This document shows positions 10,776 through 22,139 of a DNA stretch of 64,000 nucleotides, one piece after another. The position numbers and the translations under genes are program-made. The notes beneath the pieces were generated by a model. The model saw nothing but the letters and a program-made list of their open reading frames with translations, was not told the origin of the DNA and did not search any database. Positions within the stretch are counted from its first letter, which is position 1. Every line of letters starts with the position of its first letter. The stretch is from Coprinellus micaceus (lineage: Eukaryota; Basidiomycota; Agaricomycetes; Agaricales; Psathyrellaceae): assembly GCA_951394405.1 (NCBI GenBank), contig OX596337.1:3534001-3598000 (forward strand). Reading direction: 5' to 3'.

Positions 10776-12431
10776 ATGCCTCCCAAGTTCTCAAGCGCTA
10801 CAGAACACTTCATGGGCGATCCAGGCGCCCTCAGCGTAGCTGATTTTCAGAAGCAAATTGCGGAACGCACCAAGAGCCTGGCGCTCGAAATCCAAGCTCT
10901 CCATCGCCGCCATAACTCCGTGAACCCAAGTCATCGTCTCCCTCCCGAAATCCTTACAAGGATTTTTGCCATCCTCTCGTCCGAGTGGACATGGTGGATC
11001 CGGGTAACCCACATCTGCCACTATTGGAGGGTGGTCGCGCTGGATTGTGCGGACCTCTGGTCGAGAATCACCTTCCCGAATATTGGGTTCACGAAAGCGA
11101 AGCTTGCACACTCGAAGGACCTTCCATTAACCGTGACATCCAAATCCAAAACATTCGCATCCCGCGAGCACCTTGCCCTGGCGTTGACCAGTCCGAACCG
11201 TTTACGCCAGGTTTCCCTCGAGGGTGAGGCCAGCACCTACCTAGCTCTCCTCGCCAACTGGACAGGACCATGCCCCACCCTCGAGACTTTATCCTTGAAG
11301 GTCCCGGGGCTCTGGAATTGCCTACCGGATAGCTTTCTACAATGGTCTATAGGGGTCCCTTCTCTGACTACCCTCGACTTCACTTTTTCTGGGTCCATGT
11401 GGAGAATCCTTCCCCTCGGCCGTTCCACGACGACCCTTCGCCTTTGTGAAAGGTCCGGTCAAAGCGATAGATACCGGCCGTCGGTGAAGGAGTTCCTTCA
11501 ATCCATGAAGAATATGCCCCTTCTTCGAGTCATACACCTGGAGTACATCCTCCCTCTCCAAGAGCACTCGCTCCCACCCCCGTTTACCTCTTCACCACTA
11601 CACTTCCCGGCCCTACGGCACCTCAACGTGAAGGACCGAGTGGAGCACATTGCGCAGTTCTTCAGTGTCGTTCGAATCCCCGACTGCACAACCCACATTC
11701 AGATTGCCTTCGTGGCCCTAGGAGCAACCGGGCAAGCTGAACAGGCTGCCGCCAGTTCAGCCCTACAATATTTCAAGTTGTCGCTTGGAATTATAGACAC
11801 CCCCATCCTTGTTCAAGAAGTCGATATATCAATCCCCACGTACCGGTTTTCCTCACCCCACAGCAACGCCTCTCAGCCCGATCGTCGCGTTATTGAGGTT
11901 TCGACCGGAGTCTGGGAACCCAACAATCTCGACCTCATGACGATGTACAAAGGCATTTTTGACTTTTCTACAATCCAGTCCGTGACAGTGAGGACTTCGG
12001 AACCCACATCGCGAAGATTGGACACATGGCAATATCTGGGAAGTTTGCCGAATATCGCGACCATCGAGCTCACAGGCAGTGTACCAGACTGCCTCTTCGA
12101 CCTCCTCAAAGCACGTATACTCCCTTCTATTTTGGGCCCGAAACCCGCATATTTTCCTGCACTAGTGAGCCTTTGCTTCAATGAGGTCGGCCTTTCCATT
12201 CACCAGAGCCTGTCGAAGGCGAAGCTCTGGCATTTCACCCAACGCCTGATCGAGGCCTTCAGGGAACGGGGTAAACTATTGCACCCTCTACCGGAGCTAC
12301 ATATCAGGGGATTCACAGCAATTGGGGTGGATGAGGTGGAGTGCATTCGGAAGGCGCTTCCTAGGCTAAAGTTAGTTGCTTGGTCGAAGCACAATGGGCA
12401 AATCGAAGGGGGCGTAGGAGTTGAAGAGTAA
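10776..12431 (+). CDS. F-box protein with LRR-like C-terminus
   Basis: This probably encodes a substrate receptor of an SCF ubiquitin ligase. The single exon gives 551 aa from ATG 10776; the TTG at 10761 is not a credible start. An N-terminal helix (IAERTKSLALEIQALHRRHN) precedes the F-box at about 53-98: HRLPPEILTRIF, then THICHYWRVVALDCADLWSRI. The rest is a long irregular leucine-rich region with repeated LxxLxL spacing, typical of expanded fungal F-box families. It is a tandem paralog of the gene at 12968: both begin with an ATxxFMG motif and share the heptad region and the segment WQYLGSLPNI near the C-terminus. The target is unknown. Confidence 0.88.
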   Translation: MPPKFSSATEHFMGDPGALSVADFQKQIAERTKSLALEIQALHRRHNSVNPSHRLPPEILTRIFAILSSEWTWWIRVTHICHYWRVVALDCADLWSRITFPNIGFTKAKLAHSKDLPLTVTSKSKTFASREHLALALTSPNRLRQVSLEGEASTYLALLANWTGPCPTLETLSLKVPGLWNCLPDSFLQWSIGVPSLTTLDFTFSGSMWRILPLGRSTTTLRLCERSGQSDRYRPSVKEFLQSMKNMPLLRVIHLEYILPLQEHSLPPPFTSSPLHFPALRHLNVKDRVEHIAQFFSVVRIPDCTTHIQIAFVALGATGQAEQAAASSALQYFKLSLGIIDTPILVQEVDISIPTYRFSSPHSNASQPDRRVIEVSTGVWEPNNLDLMTMYKGIFDFSTIQSVTVRTSEPTSRRLDTWQYLGSLPNIATIELTGSVPDCLFDLLKARILPSILGPKPAYFPALVSLCFNEVGLSIHQSLSKAKLWHFTQRLIEAFRERGKLLHPLPELHIRGFTAIGVDEVECIRKALPRLKLVAWSKHNGQIEGGVGVEE

Positions 12432-12967
12432 GCGGACCCGTGCAGCACGAATTAATAGAGTATTTAGTATATCCCGTAACCTCGTCATATGTATTTATCT
12501 GCATTTTCCTCACTAGCACTTCGCATGCCCTGTAACCCCTTCGGTGATGCTTTGTCTGATCAATAGGCGCCAGGCTGGGGGGCCAAGTAAAACCAATGTA
12601 GAACTCGAACTTGCCTCCTCGTACTCCGACATCTCGCCTTTTGTGGGTGTTTGTGTACATTAGATTGGTCTTGTGCTGATTCTGGATGTCCTGCTTCAGT
12701 TTTGTTTCCGTGCCGCCAGCCGCCGCGTCATAAGTTTAAGCGCCCGCTGATGCTCGTCGGAATCTCCCGGGGGGGCCGATATGTCTCCGGCGTAAACAAA
12801 GCCAATCCTCGTGCTGATATATAAGATGACGAAGAACACTCTCGAGTATCCCATTCAAGCGCCATCCCCAAACAGTAGCCTGGGTCGGACCAGTGCGAGA
12901 AGGTTCGTGGTTGCTTCTTTCTCACAAGTAATGGCGTCGCTAATTTCTCTCCAGCTTGGTGTCGCCG
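12432..12967 (+). promoter_or_regulatory. Intergenic/upstream region of second F-box gene
   Basis: This region contains TAAGCGCCC at 12737-12745, a CGGAATCT block at about 12757 and GTAAACAAAGCC at 12792-12803, matching blocks upstream of the 10776 gene. A pyrimidine tract and CTCCAG acceptor just before the ATG suggest a 5' UTR intron. There is no other coding content. Confidence 0.4.
12792..12803 (+). promoter_or_regulatory. Forkhead-like motif, second copy
   Basis: This GTAAACAAAGCC is identical to the copy at 10583-10594 and lies about 165 bp upstream of the F-box start at 12968. Confidence 0.35.
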
Positions 12968-14552
12968 ATGAAGCCCCACGAGTTTTCGCTCGCGACTCAG
13001 AGGTTTATGGGAAGTTCCGGAGGCATTCGCCCACAAGATCTCCAAGCGCAAATTGCTGAACAGATTGGCCACTTGAAGGGGGAGATCACGGCTCTGCAAG
13101 GTCGCCATAATGCCGCCTCCCTGGTAAGCCGGCTTCCTCCCGAACTCCTCTCCAACATCTTCCACATGCTCTCTCACAACTGGGCGCGATGCATTTGTGT
13201 AGCCCACATCTGTCGCCACTGGAGGGAGGTTGCCCTGGATTGTGCGAGCCTCTGGTCGAGGATAACATTTTCCCATACCGGCCTCACCAAGGCAAAGCTG
13301 GCTCGGTCCAGGGGCTGCCTGTTGGAAGTGGAATACGATTCGAATACAACATCCGCTTCCTCCAGCCACCTCGGCATGGTACTATCCTCCCCCAGCACCC
13401 TACGTCATGTTCACCTTTCGGGCCCCGCTTCAACGCTCTCTGGTTCTCTTAGAAAGTGGACGCGGCCATGTCCCTCTCTCAAGACGCTCACATTGCGCAT
13501 CGGAGCGAATAGGTATGGCTGCCTTCCGGACGGCTTTCTTCAAGGTCCCAGAGGCGTCCCTTCCTTGGTTGCCCTCGAGTTCACACTATGTCACTACCCG
13601 TGGAGGAAACTACCACTGGGGGCCGCCTTAATCACCCTAAAACTGCACGAAAGATCCACCTTTTGTGGTCAACAACACCGGCCAGAGTCAGTCAGGGATT
13701 TCTTACATTCATTGAGAGACATGCCCCAACTGGAAACCCTGGATCTTCGTGGGTTCCTCCCTCTCGAAGAAAAACTTGAAACCCCCCACCCCTCCCACAC
13801 CAAGTCGCCTCTATACCTCTCGAACCTACGACATCTCAAGACGGAAGACACACCGCGACCATTGGCGCAGCTCTTTCGCATTGTTCGACTTCCCAGCCGT
13901 ACGACCTGCATTTCCATCACCTTCGTACTAGGTGGAGAGGGAGATCAATCAACCTTCGTGGCCATGAGGCTGGCTTTGCAGGACCTTAAGTCCTCTCTCG
14001 GAATTACGGATGAAGGCGGTATCACTATTCACGAACTCGACATTTCTCGCGCAGCACTGAAGCTCCGTTCCCTGCGAAGAAGGAACTCTCCTGATAGTGA
14101 CCATCGTATAATTTCCATTTCACAACTATCCGTCTTTCAACTTCTTGGCGCTCCGATCTCTCAAGGCAGGAAATCATCAAGCAACGCGACGGCCGAAAAT
14201 GTGGCAATATTTAGGAAGTTTGCCCAACATTACGGCCATTCAGTTGGTGGGAGGGTCGTCAGTCGCTCTGTTTGAAGCTCTTAAGCCAGGGCCAGCTCGT
14301 CCACTACTCAGGGCTCCTATACTACAATTTCCAGCACTTTCGGTGCTTACCTTGGAAGCGATGACCTTCCATCCCGGTTCTCGAATGGATCAATGGGAGT
14401 ACACCCAGCAACTCATAGCCAGTTTGAGGAAACGACATAAGTTGTCCCATCCTCTATCGGAACTACGACTCAAAAACGTTTGCGGTTTGGAGGAGGAGGA
14501 GCTATCACGCATCCAGCGATCCGTCCCAGCGTTGAAGGTTGTACGGGGCTAA
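12968..14552 (+). pseudogene. F-box protein gene with internal frameshift
   Basis: This is a tandem paralog of the 10776 gene. From ATG 12968 the frame encodes a coiled helix and an F-box at about 53-100 (SRLPPELLSNIF, then AHICRHWREVALDCASLWSRI) and continues with LRR-like sequence. After about position 14110 the paralogous sequence moves to the +1 frame: MWQYLGSLPNITAIQL and the rest of the C-terminus to the stop at 14552 are in frame with 14145, not with 12968. The original frame runs to a stop at 14275. Compared with 10776, about 20 residues are also missing at this point, which suggests a small frameshifting deletion. A 64-nt intron from GTATAA at about 14106 to AAGGCAG at about 14169 would restore the frame, so a spliced functional product cannot be excluded. 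Confidence 0.7.
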
Positions 14553-15264
14553 AAACGTGAAGATCGAAACGAGTGTAGGAGATGAAGAGTGGCTGGACCT
14601 CGCAACACCATCCCCACCGTTATATCCCATCTTAATTGTGGCACTGATACTTTTATCGCTCCGTGCCCCCCCTACTAACACTTCACTTTTGTATGGAATG
14701 GTACGGTCGAGAGGCGTCAGCGCCAAACAGGACCAACGGTAGCCGAGTGGCGTGGTATCAACGACTGGAGGTTGATCTTGTCCTGGTACCATGACTCTTC
14801 GCTTTTCCGCACCCTTCGGCCTCACTCTTTCACAGTTGCGATATTAAAAGACTAAAAATGTTTGAACGTTGTGCCATATCCATGAGCCAGACAGTAGTTC
14901 CTCCCCAAGCTCCGTCTTTTTGCGTCTTCGAGCGGTCTGTTCGCTCAGCGCGTTTCGATGCGCTTCTCCCGGTACTGGTGTAATTTACAGTCACGAGGCT
15001 TGACAGAGGTCATGCTTCAAAGGTAACCTAGATGGTGATGTGTCTCGTGCCCCCCGGAAACTGCCACTGGGTGACCAGGGAGTACAAGTTTGCGCCTTCC
15101 TTTGTTCATTGCCACTCGCCCGGGTCGCCCCAGACAGGGTTGAAAGTGTCTAGTGGCTTTCTCCCATCTCGAACCCAACCTCCGTAGTGGTAAGTCCCAT
15201 TTTTTTAGTGTCTCGACTGAGGACTGACCATGGCGTGCCCTGACTATCAACAGCTGGCTTCCGA
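14553..15264 (+). promoter_or_regulatory. Intergenic region upstream of third F-box gene
   Basis: No gene was recognised in about 710 bp. An A-box-like string (TAGCCGAGTGG at about 14740) has no matching B box downstream, so it is not called as a tRNA. The ATG at 15265 is preceded by an acceptor-like sequence. Confidence 0.35.
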
Positions 15265-17100
15265 ATGATGGTCGATGGAAATCCGAACAATACCGGTGGA
15301 GGGGCCTCTCAACGACAACTCTTTGACCGGGTTTCTTACCTGGAATGGGAGGTTGAAACGTTGAAGAACTATCAAGACCCATACCTCCCAATCCCTGCAA
15401 CATCGACAGCGACGACGCAGCGTCTCGTATCCGAGCTCGGGCAATCCATGTCCCAGTTTTACTTGAACAAGCTTGCCCCCCACATTCAGGAACTAGAGCG
15501 TGAGCGTCAAGAGCTCATCCCTTTGTGCAATAGCCTTTCACCCGTCCATCGCTTGCCAGACCGCATCCTTTCAGCGATATTCCTGTATGCCGCCTCGCCT
15601 TACCTGTCTATTTCCGGCGACCAGATGGATTGCCTCCAAGCTCCGGCCCCAGACGCAGCTCTTCGTATCAGTTACGTCTCCCGATTTTGGAGGGCCAGAG
15701 CCATAGCTTTTCCAGAACTGTGGTCGACCATCAATACGATGTGGCCTCTGTTGGGGGACACCTTTCTCGCTCGAGGGATGAATACCCCGTTGACAGTCGT
15801 ATACGCTCGGCCATTAGGGGAACTCGCGCGCAAACAGGCAGACGAGCTCTTATCGACAATCGTGGGCCATCACATGCATCGCGTTCAGCATCTTATCGCA
15901 CAGAGCGTTATCTTTGAAGCTCAGAAATCGGCACTTCTGAACATCGGCGAGACGCCGGCTCTGAGATTGTTGGCCCTTACGGAGTGGAAGGGTGCATCTG
16001 TCGACGCGCTTCTTCAAAAGAGATCCCCCAACCTCAGTGACCTCCAGGTACAGCCCTGTCACCGCATTCCATGGACAAGCCTTTCCCTCAACCCGATGCT
16101 CACCCGACTCCAACTGCGAAACTTGGGAGGAGGTAACCGACCTCTCTGCAATGCATTCGTCGCCGCGTTGAGGAGGCTGCCCAACTTGCGTTTCCTGTCC
16201 CTCCATGACATGCTTCCGGATTTCATATGGTCAACCCTTTCCAGCATCCCACACATTCCCCTTTCATCCCTTCGACGCCTGGATCTCGTGGATAACGCCT
16301 CCCGAGTTTCAGACTTCCTCGAAATGACACGCTTTCCTCACGAAACAGAGGTTGAAACCCACTGCACCATTGATGGGCAGGACGACCACAAGGCAATCCT
16401 AGCTCGTGTCATCCACAGCATTTACGCACTAGACGGAACGAAGCGCGGTATCCATAAGAGCGTGAAGATGGTTCGTTTGTGCTGGCGCAGCCTCGAAGTC
16501 TACTACGAGCCCACAGATCCCGCAGCCCTTGACGAATACATGGGACCACTGCCGAACCTGACAATTCGCGACGAAGACCATATCGATATTCGAGAGGCCC
16601 TCACTACTCTCAAGCTCTACCTCACCTTCTCTACGCTTACTTCCTTGGTGGTCGATGATATTCAGGGTCTGGCCGACCAGACTCTGTGGCAGTTTTTCGG
16701 ACGGCTGCCCGACCTTCAAACTATCACCTTGCAGCAAAGCTCTCCGGTTGGACTGCTTGACACCCTCGACAAAACACGGCCCGGAGCCCCAGTCGGATCT
16801 TATCCTCCCACACTCTACTTCCCTGCGCTTTCAACAATTGAGGTGGTCGATCTGGAGGAGGAGGGGTGTGAAGTCGATGCGAAGAGCCTCACAGCCCATT
16901 TCATTCAGAAACTAAGAGATCGCTCTATGATGGGCTACGGTGTACATGAGCTCTCCATTGAACATTCGCCTTACTTCCAGGAGGGCGACATTGGCATGAT
17001 CAAGGGGTCCGTTCCATCTCTGAACGTAATGTGGGATGGATTTCAGCATTTACCCTGTTTCGGTCCTCCCCACCTTCGGAGTGTATGGACACCTTCGTAA
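15265..17100 (+). CDS. F-box protein with LRR-like C-terminus
   Basis: This is a single-exon 611-aa member of the same broad family, clearly diverged from its neighbours. An N-terminal helical region (residues 16-90, with the heptad-like segment HIQELERERQEL) leads to an F-box at about 93-157, where VHRLPDRILSAIF and ISYVSRFWRARAIAFPELWSTI match the family core around an insertion of about 25 residues. The C-terminal 450 residues alternate Leu-rich strands with loops (LRRLPNLRFLSL, FFGRLPDLQTITL). It is probably an SCF substrate receptor; the target is unknown. The reading frame is intact. Confidence 0.85.
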   Translation: MMVDGNPNNTGGGASQRQLFDRVSYLEWEVETLKNYQDPYLPIPATSTATTQRLVSELGQSMSQFYLNKLAPHIQELERERQELIPLCNSLSPVHRLPDRILSAIFLYAASPYLSISGDQMDCLQAPAPDAALRISYVSRFWRARAIAFPELWSTINTMWPLLGDTFLARGMNTPLTVVYARPLGELARKQADELLSTIVGHHMHRVQHLIAQSVIFEAQKSALLNIGETPALRLLALTEWKGASVDALLQKRSPNLSDLQVQPCHRIPWTSLSLNPMLTRLQLRNLGGGNRPLCNAFVAALRRLPNLRFLSLHDMLPDFIWSTLSSIPHIPLSSLRRLDLVDNASRVSDFLEMTRFPHETEVETHCTIDGQDDHKAILARVIHSIYALDGTKRGIHKSVKMVRLCWRSLEVYYEPTDPAALDEYMGPLPNLTIRDEDHIDIREALTTLKLYLTFSTLTSLVVDDIQGLADQTLWQFFGRLPDLQTITLQQSSPVGLLDTLDKTRPGAPVGSYPPTLYFPALSTIEVVDLEEEGCEVDAKSLTAHFIQKLRDRSMMGYGVHELSIEHSPYFQEGDIGMIKGSVPSLNVMWDGFQHLPCFGPPHLRSVWTPS

Positions 17101-17276
17101 CTACTGTTGTTCTGAACAAACCCAGTGTATTGGTGTAAGGCAATGAGAACAGAGGATCTTCGTGGTTCTGATAATATATTACTTGGAATCGAGGAAGAAC
17201 GGTTACGGGGATACCATTATAAGGCTAGGTACCGTGTATTCTTGGATTGATGCCCCAGCGTCAATAGATTGACAGA

Positions 17277-19520
17277 CTAATACCCACCCCGCCTCCTGCC
17301 GTCCGCCCAAATTCGTGCATCCCGCCTCCCCTTCTCCACATCAACACTAAACCAGATCACGATGGATGCTGCTACACACAGTGCGAACAGGAACGGAAAT
17401 CCTTTCCAGTTGTCTCCAGTCTTGTCGATGATGACCTGGATAACGTTGGGGCCTATCATCGATGAGGCACGGTTGGAGAGGCCAAAGAGGCCAAAGAACT
17501 ACGGCACAAGTTGTCGAAAGTATGAAACACCCCAGGCAACGAGAGACATACCATGTTATCGAATCCTGGAGGTGTGAGTTCTGCCATCATCGTTTGTGAG
17601 AAGGCGTAGTATGGCGCCTGGAAGAGGCCGAAGAGAACGTTGTAGGCCCTGAGAGGAACCAACTCCGGGTGAGTACGAGCGAAACCTGAGCAAATTTACC
17701 GTACCAGAACTCCCAAGCGTTGTGGAAACTGTGAAATTCGCGTGAACAACCCGAAATCTGGAGCGGGACAGTGGACGACTGACCCAAACTTCCTCGTCCA
17801 AATACCAATCATACCCCACAAAGGTATCAACATCGTCACTACATTCGTCACTACAAACTGCTTCACCGTTAGCGTATTTACTGGCTGAAGCCTGGAGGAT
17901 GACTTACCATCCGCTTGGTACTTATCTTCCAGTACCTCTGGATGTACCAAAAGCCAAGGGTACTCGCCGTGGACGTGATCGCCTGTGCGAGGCCGAGGTA
18001 TGTATTCTGTAGGAATGAGAAACTGAACTTGTCGTTCTGGCAGATCGAGACGAGTGTGCCGGTGGTATTAAGACCCTGCCATGGACAAACTTCAGTGAGC
18101 ACTCCGTTGTAGAATAGGTTCGGGCGTGGACCCACGTCAGCTAGGAGGAAGAATCCGAAGAGGTAGATGAAGGTGTTCGGGAGTTGTCTGTATTGTTTGC
18201 ACGCGAGCCATATCTGCTTCCATCCAATCGTTAGGTAACTCTCTCCCTTGGGCACCGGAGGTCCAGGTCGAGGTTGTTGGAAGATGACTGAGAGGTATAT
18301 TTGTCAGCTTCGATGCTGTTCCTAGAAAGTGGATCAACGTACACCACCAGATTCCCGTGAGGACCCAATACGAATTCACCCTATACTCAACCGTAATCGG
18401 TCAGTTAATTTGCACAGGTGCTGAGGCAGAGTGTCGGCTCACAAGACGAGGACATAGTTGTTCACCATCGGATGATCCTTCAGAGGTATCAACAGCGTCA
18501 AGTTCAGACATAGCGTCGCAATGTAACCTATATTGCTATGCGTCTGCGTAAACCATACCCATTACAGATTAGTATTTCATCCTAGGCAACGACCTGGGCT
18601 CACGCACCGTGCTGATGTTACTGATCCTGTTCTTCTCCAGACTCTCTTCCCTGTCGAATTCTTCTCTACTAATTTCCCCCGCTTCATACCTCTGCTTGAG
18701 GGAACGTGTATGTGCTGTGTTCCGTGCCAGTCTTGGGAAGATGGCTGCGTAAAAGACTAGCGTAGCGCCATAGGATATAAAGCCGATCATGAAAAGGGCC
18801 ATTGCGAGCGGCCAACGTGAGGCGTCTGGTTCGGATGATAAGAATCAAAATCGACCCCCCGATAATTGAAGTGGGGGGATTGGGGGCTAAGCGAACTACT
18901 CACTCGTCAAGCTAACGCTAGCATACTGCGCCGCCCAGCAGACCAGGGTCACAGCGAGCAATAACCACCTCCCGAACGTGCCATAATCCGCCGCACTCCC
19001 AATTGTCGTGAAGATGAGGGTCATTACGGCAAAACTCGCACCGTTCGCAATAAGCACAACGCTCGAGACCGACTTGGTCTTGCCCTTGCCCCATGGTACG
19101 ACACACTGTCCAGAAGCATCCGGTGCTTGGCATGAGGACCCAGGCCCTGCAACGGGGTCGAACCCTGCTGCATTGGCAAGAGATTGGAACAGGGTCATGG
19201 AGAACCCGAGCGGGCCTACTCCGTTGTCTCCGTTATAGTACACTGTAGGATGATAAGTGTTAGTGTGACGCGACCGGGAGAATATTTGAGGATGACGAAC
19301 GGTAGTAGCTCCATAGTTCTTTCCTCGTCACGATAGGCTCGCTGTCTCCAGGAGGAGGCAGGCGGCTGAGGTCGCCCGACTTGGAGTCGGCTGAAGTGGT
19401 GGCTTCGATCGGGTATCCGACAGCCCCCTCCTTGAGGACGTTGCCCAGTTCATCTTGAACAGGTAATATGGCATTCGGCGCGGGTCTATTCACTTGTATA
19501 TCTGGAGCGGGGGAGGACAT
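17277..19520 (-). CDS. Atg22-like MFS transporter
   Basis: This is a vacuolar-membrane permease family member; yeast Atg22 exports amino acids from the vacuole after autophagic breakdown. I model ten exons read right to left: 19301-19520, 18904-19242, 18608-18825, 18443-18543, 18343-18380, 17908-18287, 17784-17857, 17705-17728, 17552-17648 and 17277-17498, giving 570 aa with all phases consistent. The N-terminal 70 residues are hydrophilic. Then come ELWSYYLYYNGDNG, about a dozen hydrophobic helices, and the long charged loop with RYEAGEISREEFDREES followed by NISTTHSNIGY, characteristic of the Atg22 family. Exons 5 and 8 are only 38 and 24 nt. The protein ends with a basic tail (RRRGGY). Family assignment is by pattern recall, so other MFS clades remain possible. 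Confidence 0.82.
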
Positions 19521-20498
19521 GGGAGGTAGCTGGGTTTAAGAAAGGGGGCATACGTACTTTTTGAATCTTATACTATTCGCCAGGCGAACGATTGGGGATT
19601 CCCAACGAAGGAATGATCTCTATCGCTCTGGAGAGGTACGTAAAATGAAAGCATTGAAGCGCTTCTCAACCTTCCCTGAGATACCGCCGTCCTTGTGACT
19701 TGCTTCGCCGTGGACGCATGTGGATCCGAGCTGGGCTATAAATATACGGCTTGACAGAGCACAGAGAGCGGCATGAAGCAACGAGTCCAGAGCAGCACAC
19801 GGCGGGGCTTAGGTGCAGCCCGATAATGGTTTGGGGAAGGACCTGAGATCGTCGTTGTCGAGGAAGCCCGAACGCAGTCCAAGCAGTGAAGCACATCCAT
19901 CCCCGTCATCAAGTTCCTGTCGTGGCTGTGTCAAGCCCCTATCCGAAGTTCTATAGAGTTCTATCTACTAGTCCTGCAACAGTTGAACGTTGAACGTTGA
20001 GTGCCTCTGCTGAGCCGTTTCCTCAGGCTCGAGCTTGAAGAGTTTTAACTCCAGGTAGATTTCAGATGACGTGGGATAATATCAATCACCAGGGAAGTGG
20101 CTGCCATCTAGGCTTCTCCGTCACCGCGTACGGGCCCAATCCATGCCACTATTTGGCCAGACCATCGCCTCAGTGTGCTCTCCGTCGCACAGCGTAGCTA
20201 CAGAGTCGCCTTTCAGACTCTGGCGTCTGTGTAGGTTAAGCGCCCAGTATGTCAGTCAGCGCCTATCCCACGTGCTCGACGGCTGACCCAGTCCAACATA
20301 GTCAAACACGGAGGTGAATGGAATAAATTCAATCCCCGCCTCTTCCCCTCCACTCTCTACCTTTACGGTTAGCCACCTCACACTGTTTCCTCCGATACGC
20401 CTGCAACGTTCATATTGTCTCGGATGAGGTGTTTTATAGGCGTCGCTAGTCACTATGATTCCAAGAACACGCTAATCTCGGGTTCCCGACTATCCAGG
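19521..20498. promoter_or_regulatory. Divergent promoter region, Atg22-like / F-box
   Basis: About 980 bp lies between the Atg22-like start (-) and the F-box start (+). It contains one TAAGCGCCC at 20237-20245, also seen upstream of the 12968 F-box gene, and a TATA-like TATAAATATA near 19738. No coding potential was recognised. Confidence 0.4.
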
Positions 20499-22139
20499 AT
20501 GGACCAAATCCCCGAGGAAATCGCCACCTCCAGCGCGTCCAGGAGCCCCATCGGATCTTGCAGTACCGGCGACCGCGAAGCGTACCAGGCTGATCTTGTC
20601 GAGCGTATTCAGGGTCTGCTTGACGAGGTTCAGACACTGAAGAACCGCCATAACGCGGTCGCGCCTATCTACCGTCTTCCCCCTGAGGTCCTCGCCAAGA
20701 TATTCGCCGCTGCGTACTGGGACATCAGGGCGGTTTCCCGGGTCTGTTCCTACTGGCGGGAGACTGCCCTCGGGTATCCAAACCTCTGGCGTGCCATTTC
20801 TTTCTCATATCCTATCCCGACCATCGCGACTATGCTTGACCGTTCGGAGGAGTCGCCCTTGGAGGTGTACTTGGCCGATGAGCCCTCCACTGCCTGGCTT
20901 ATCCGCGCACTTTGCTTGACCTTCTCCGACCTTCATCGCCTCCGTGTTTTCGACATGAAATACAGCGCTTACGACTATGGCCGTTACCGCGATGTCTTCT
21001 CAGCGCGGGCGAATGTGCAAGCGCCGGTTCTGGAGCTACACCTGGAAAATGGTGCACATCACATTCACGGTGTCCCAAACTACCTGGGTCTCCCAGACAA
21101 TTTTTTGAGCGGTGGTGCGCCTTCTCTTGCAAAACTTACGCTGGTGGGTTGCAAGATACCATGGGAGAAGGTGCCTCTTGGACCCAGTCTGACCCGCTTG
21201 CATCTCGAGCACAACTCTGGCGACGGATCTATTGAGCGACCTTCGCTCGCATCCTTCCTGGACTCGCTTCGGAGCATCCCCCTACTCGAGGAGATTCGCC
21301 TCGGTTTTTATCTTCCGCATCACCTACTCCCGGCTCAGCCAATCACACCTCCTCTCTCTCTCTCTAATCTATGCCGGTTGGAAATCAATGATTTAGGACC
21401 TTACATCTTCCAATTCTTTCACGAAACTCGCTTCTATAACCTCAGGATGCTTCACATAGCGGACTTCTGGACGGGTCAGGATGAATCGAGTCATCGCAGG
21501 ACATTTCAATGCATCAAGGCATCACTAGGGGAAGAGCATCGGTTTTGTACAGGAACAGGGCCCCTGTCCCTTCGCATGGAGACCCCCCATACCTTCCGCC
21601 TCATCTACGACCCCAAGCTTCTGGAAGAAGACCTCGACAAATTCCGCATGACTTTCGGGAGTGATAACATCTCCGTTCCTCAATGTTTCAGCATCTTGGA
21701 CGACACATTTCACTTGAAAGGCATCGAATCGTTTACGGTTCGCGCCCAGGAGGCCGGTCGCGTCCGCGACAATGTATGGGAGTTCGCCGGGAGGTTGACG
21801 GGGCTAAAGCACATCGCGATCGATAGATCAGGCATTCGACGTCTAGCTTCATTTTTTTGGGAGATTCGCAAAGACATTCGGGAGCTCTTCCGATACTACG
21901 ATTTCAAAGCCAAATCCTATAATCCTCCTCTGGAGTTGGACGCGCCCTGGTGCCCACGGTTCCCCGCCTTGTCGAGCATTACCTGCACTGACTTCGATTT
22001 CATCGCTGAGGGCACTAAGACCAAGGAGTCCGTCATCAAGGACATCGCTAATACTTTATGGATTCGAGAGGTAATACAATATCCCATCGAAAAGCTACAC
22101 ATTATCTTGTATCTGGGAGACTTCGGAGACGTTCACTAA
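20499..22139 (+). CDS. F-box protein with LRR-like C-terminus
   Basis: This single-exon gene gives 546 aa from ATG 20499; an in-frame ATG at 20424 would add 25 residues without conserved character. A helical segment (LVERIQGLLDEVQTLKNRHN) precedes the F-box at about 57-101 (YRLPPEVLAKIF, SRVCSYWRETALGYPNLWRAI). The remainder is LRR-like, with repeated phrases such as GGAPSLAKLTLVGCKIPW that recur in the other paralogs. It is probably an SCF substrate receptor with unknown target. The frame is intact. Confidence 0.86.
   Translation: MDQIPEEIATSSASRSPIGSCSTGDREAYQADLVERIQGLLDEVQTLKNRHNAVAPIYRLPPEVLAKIFAAAYWDIRAVSRVCSYWRETALGYPNLWRAISFSYPIPTIATMLDRSEESPLEVYLADEPSTAWLIRALCLTFSDLHRLRVFDMKYSAYDYGRYRDVFSARANVQAPVLELHLENGAHHIHGVPNYLGLPDNFLSGGAPSLAKLTLVGCKIPWEKVPLGPSLTRLHLEHNSGDGSIERPSLASFLDSLRSIPLLEEIRLGFYLPHHLLPAQPITPPLSLSNLCRLEINDLGPYIFQFFHETRFYNLRMLHIADFWTGQDESSHRRTFQCIKASLGEEHRFCTGTGPLSLRMETPHTFRLIYDPKLLEEDLDKFRMTFGSDNISVPQCFSILDDTFHLKGIESFTVRAQEAGRVRDNVWEFAGRLTGLKHIAIDRSGIRRLASFFWEIRKDIRELFRYYDFKAKSYNPPLELDAPWCPRFPALSSITCTDFDFIAEGTKTKESVIKDIANTLWIREVIQYPIEKLHIILYLGDFGDVH

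Noticed and set aside
14730..14795. tRNA-like A box (TAGCCGAGTGG)
   Set aside because: No B box or foldable T-arm follows and the acceptor ends do not pair.
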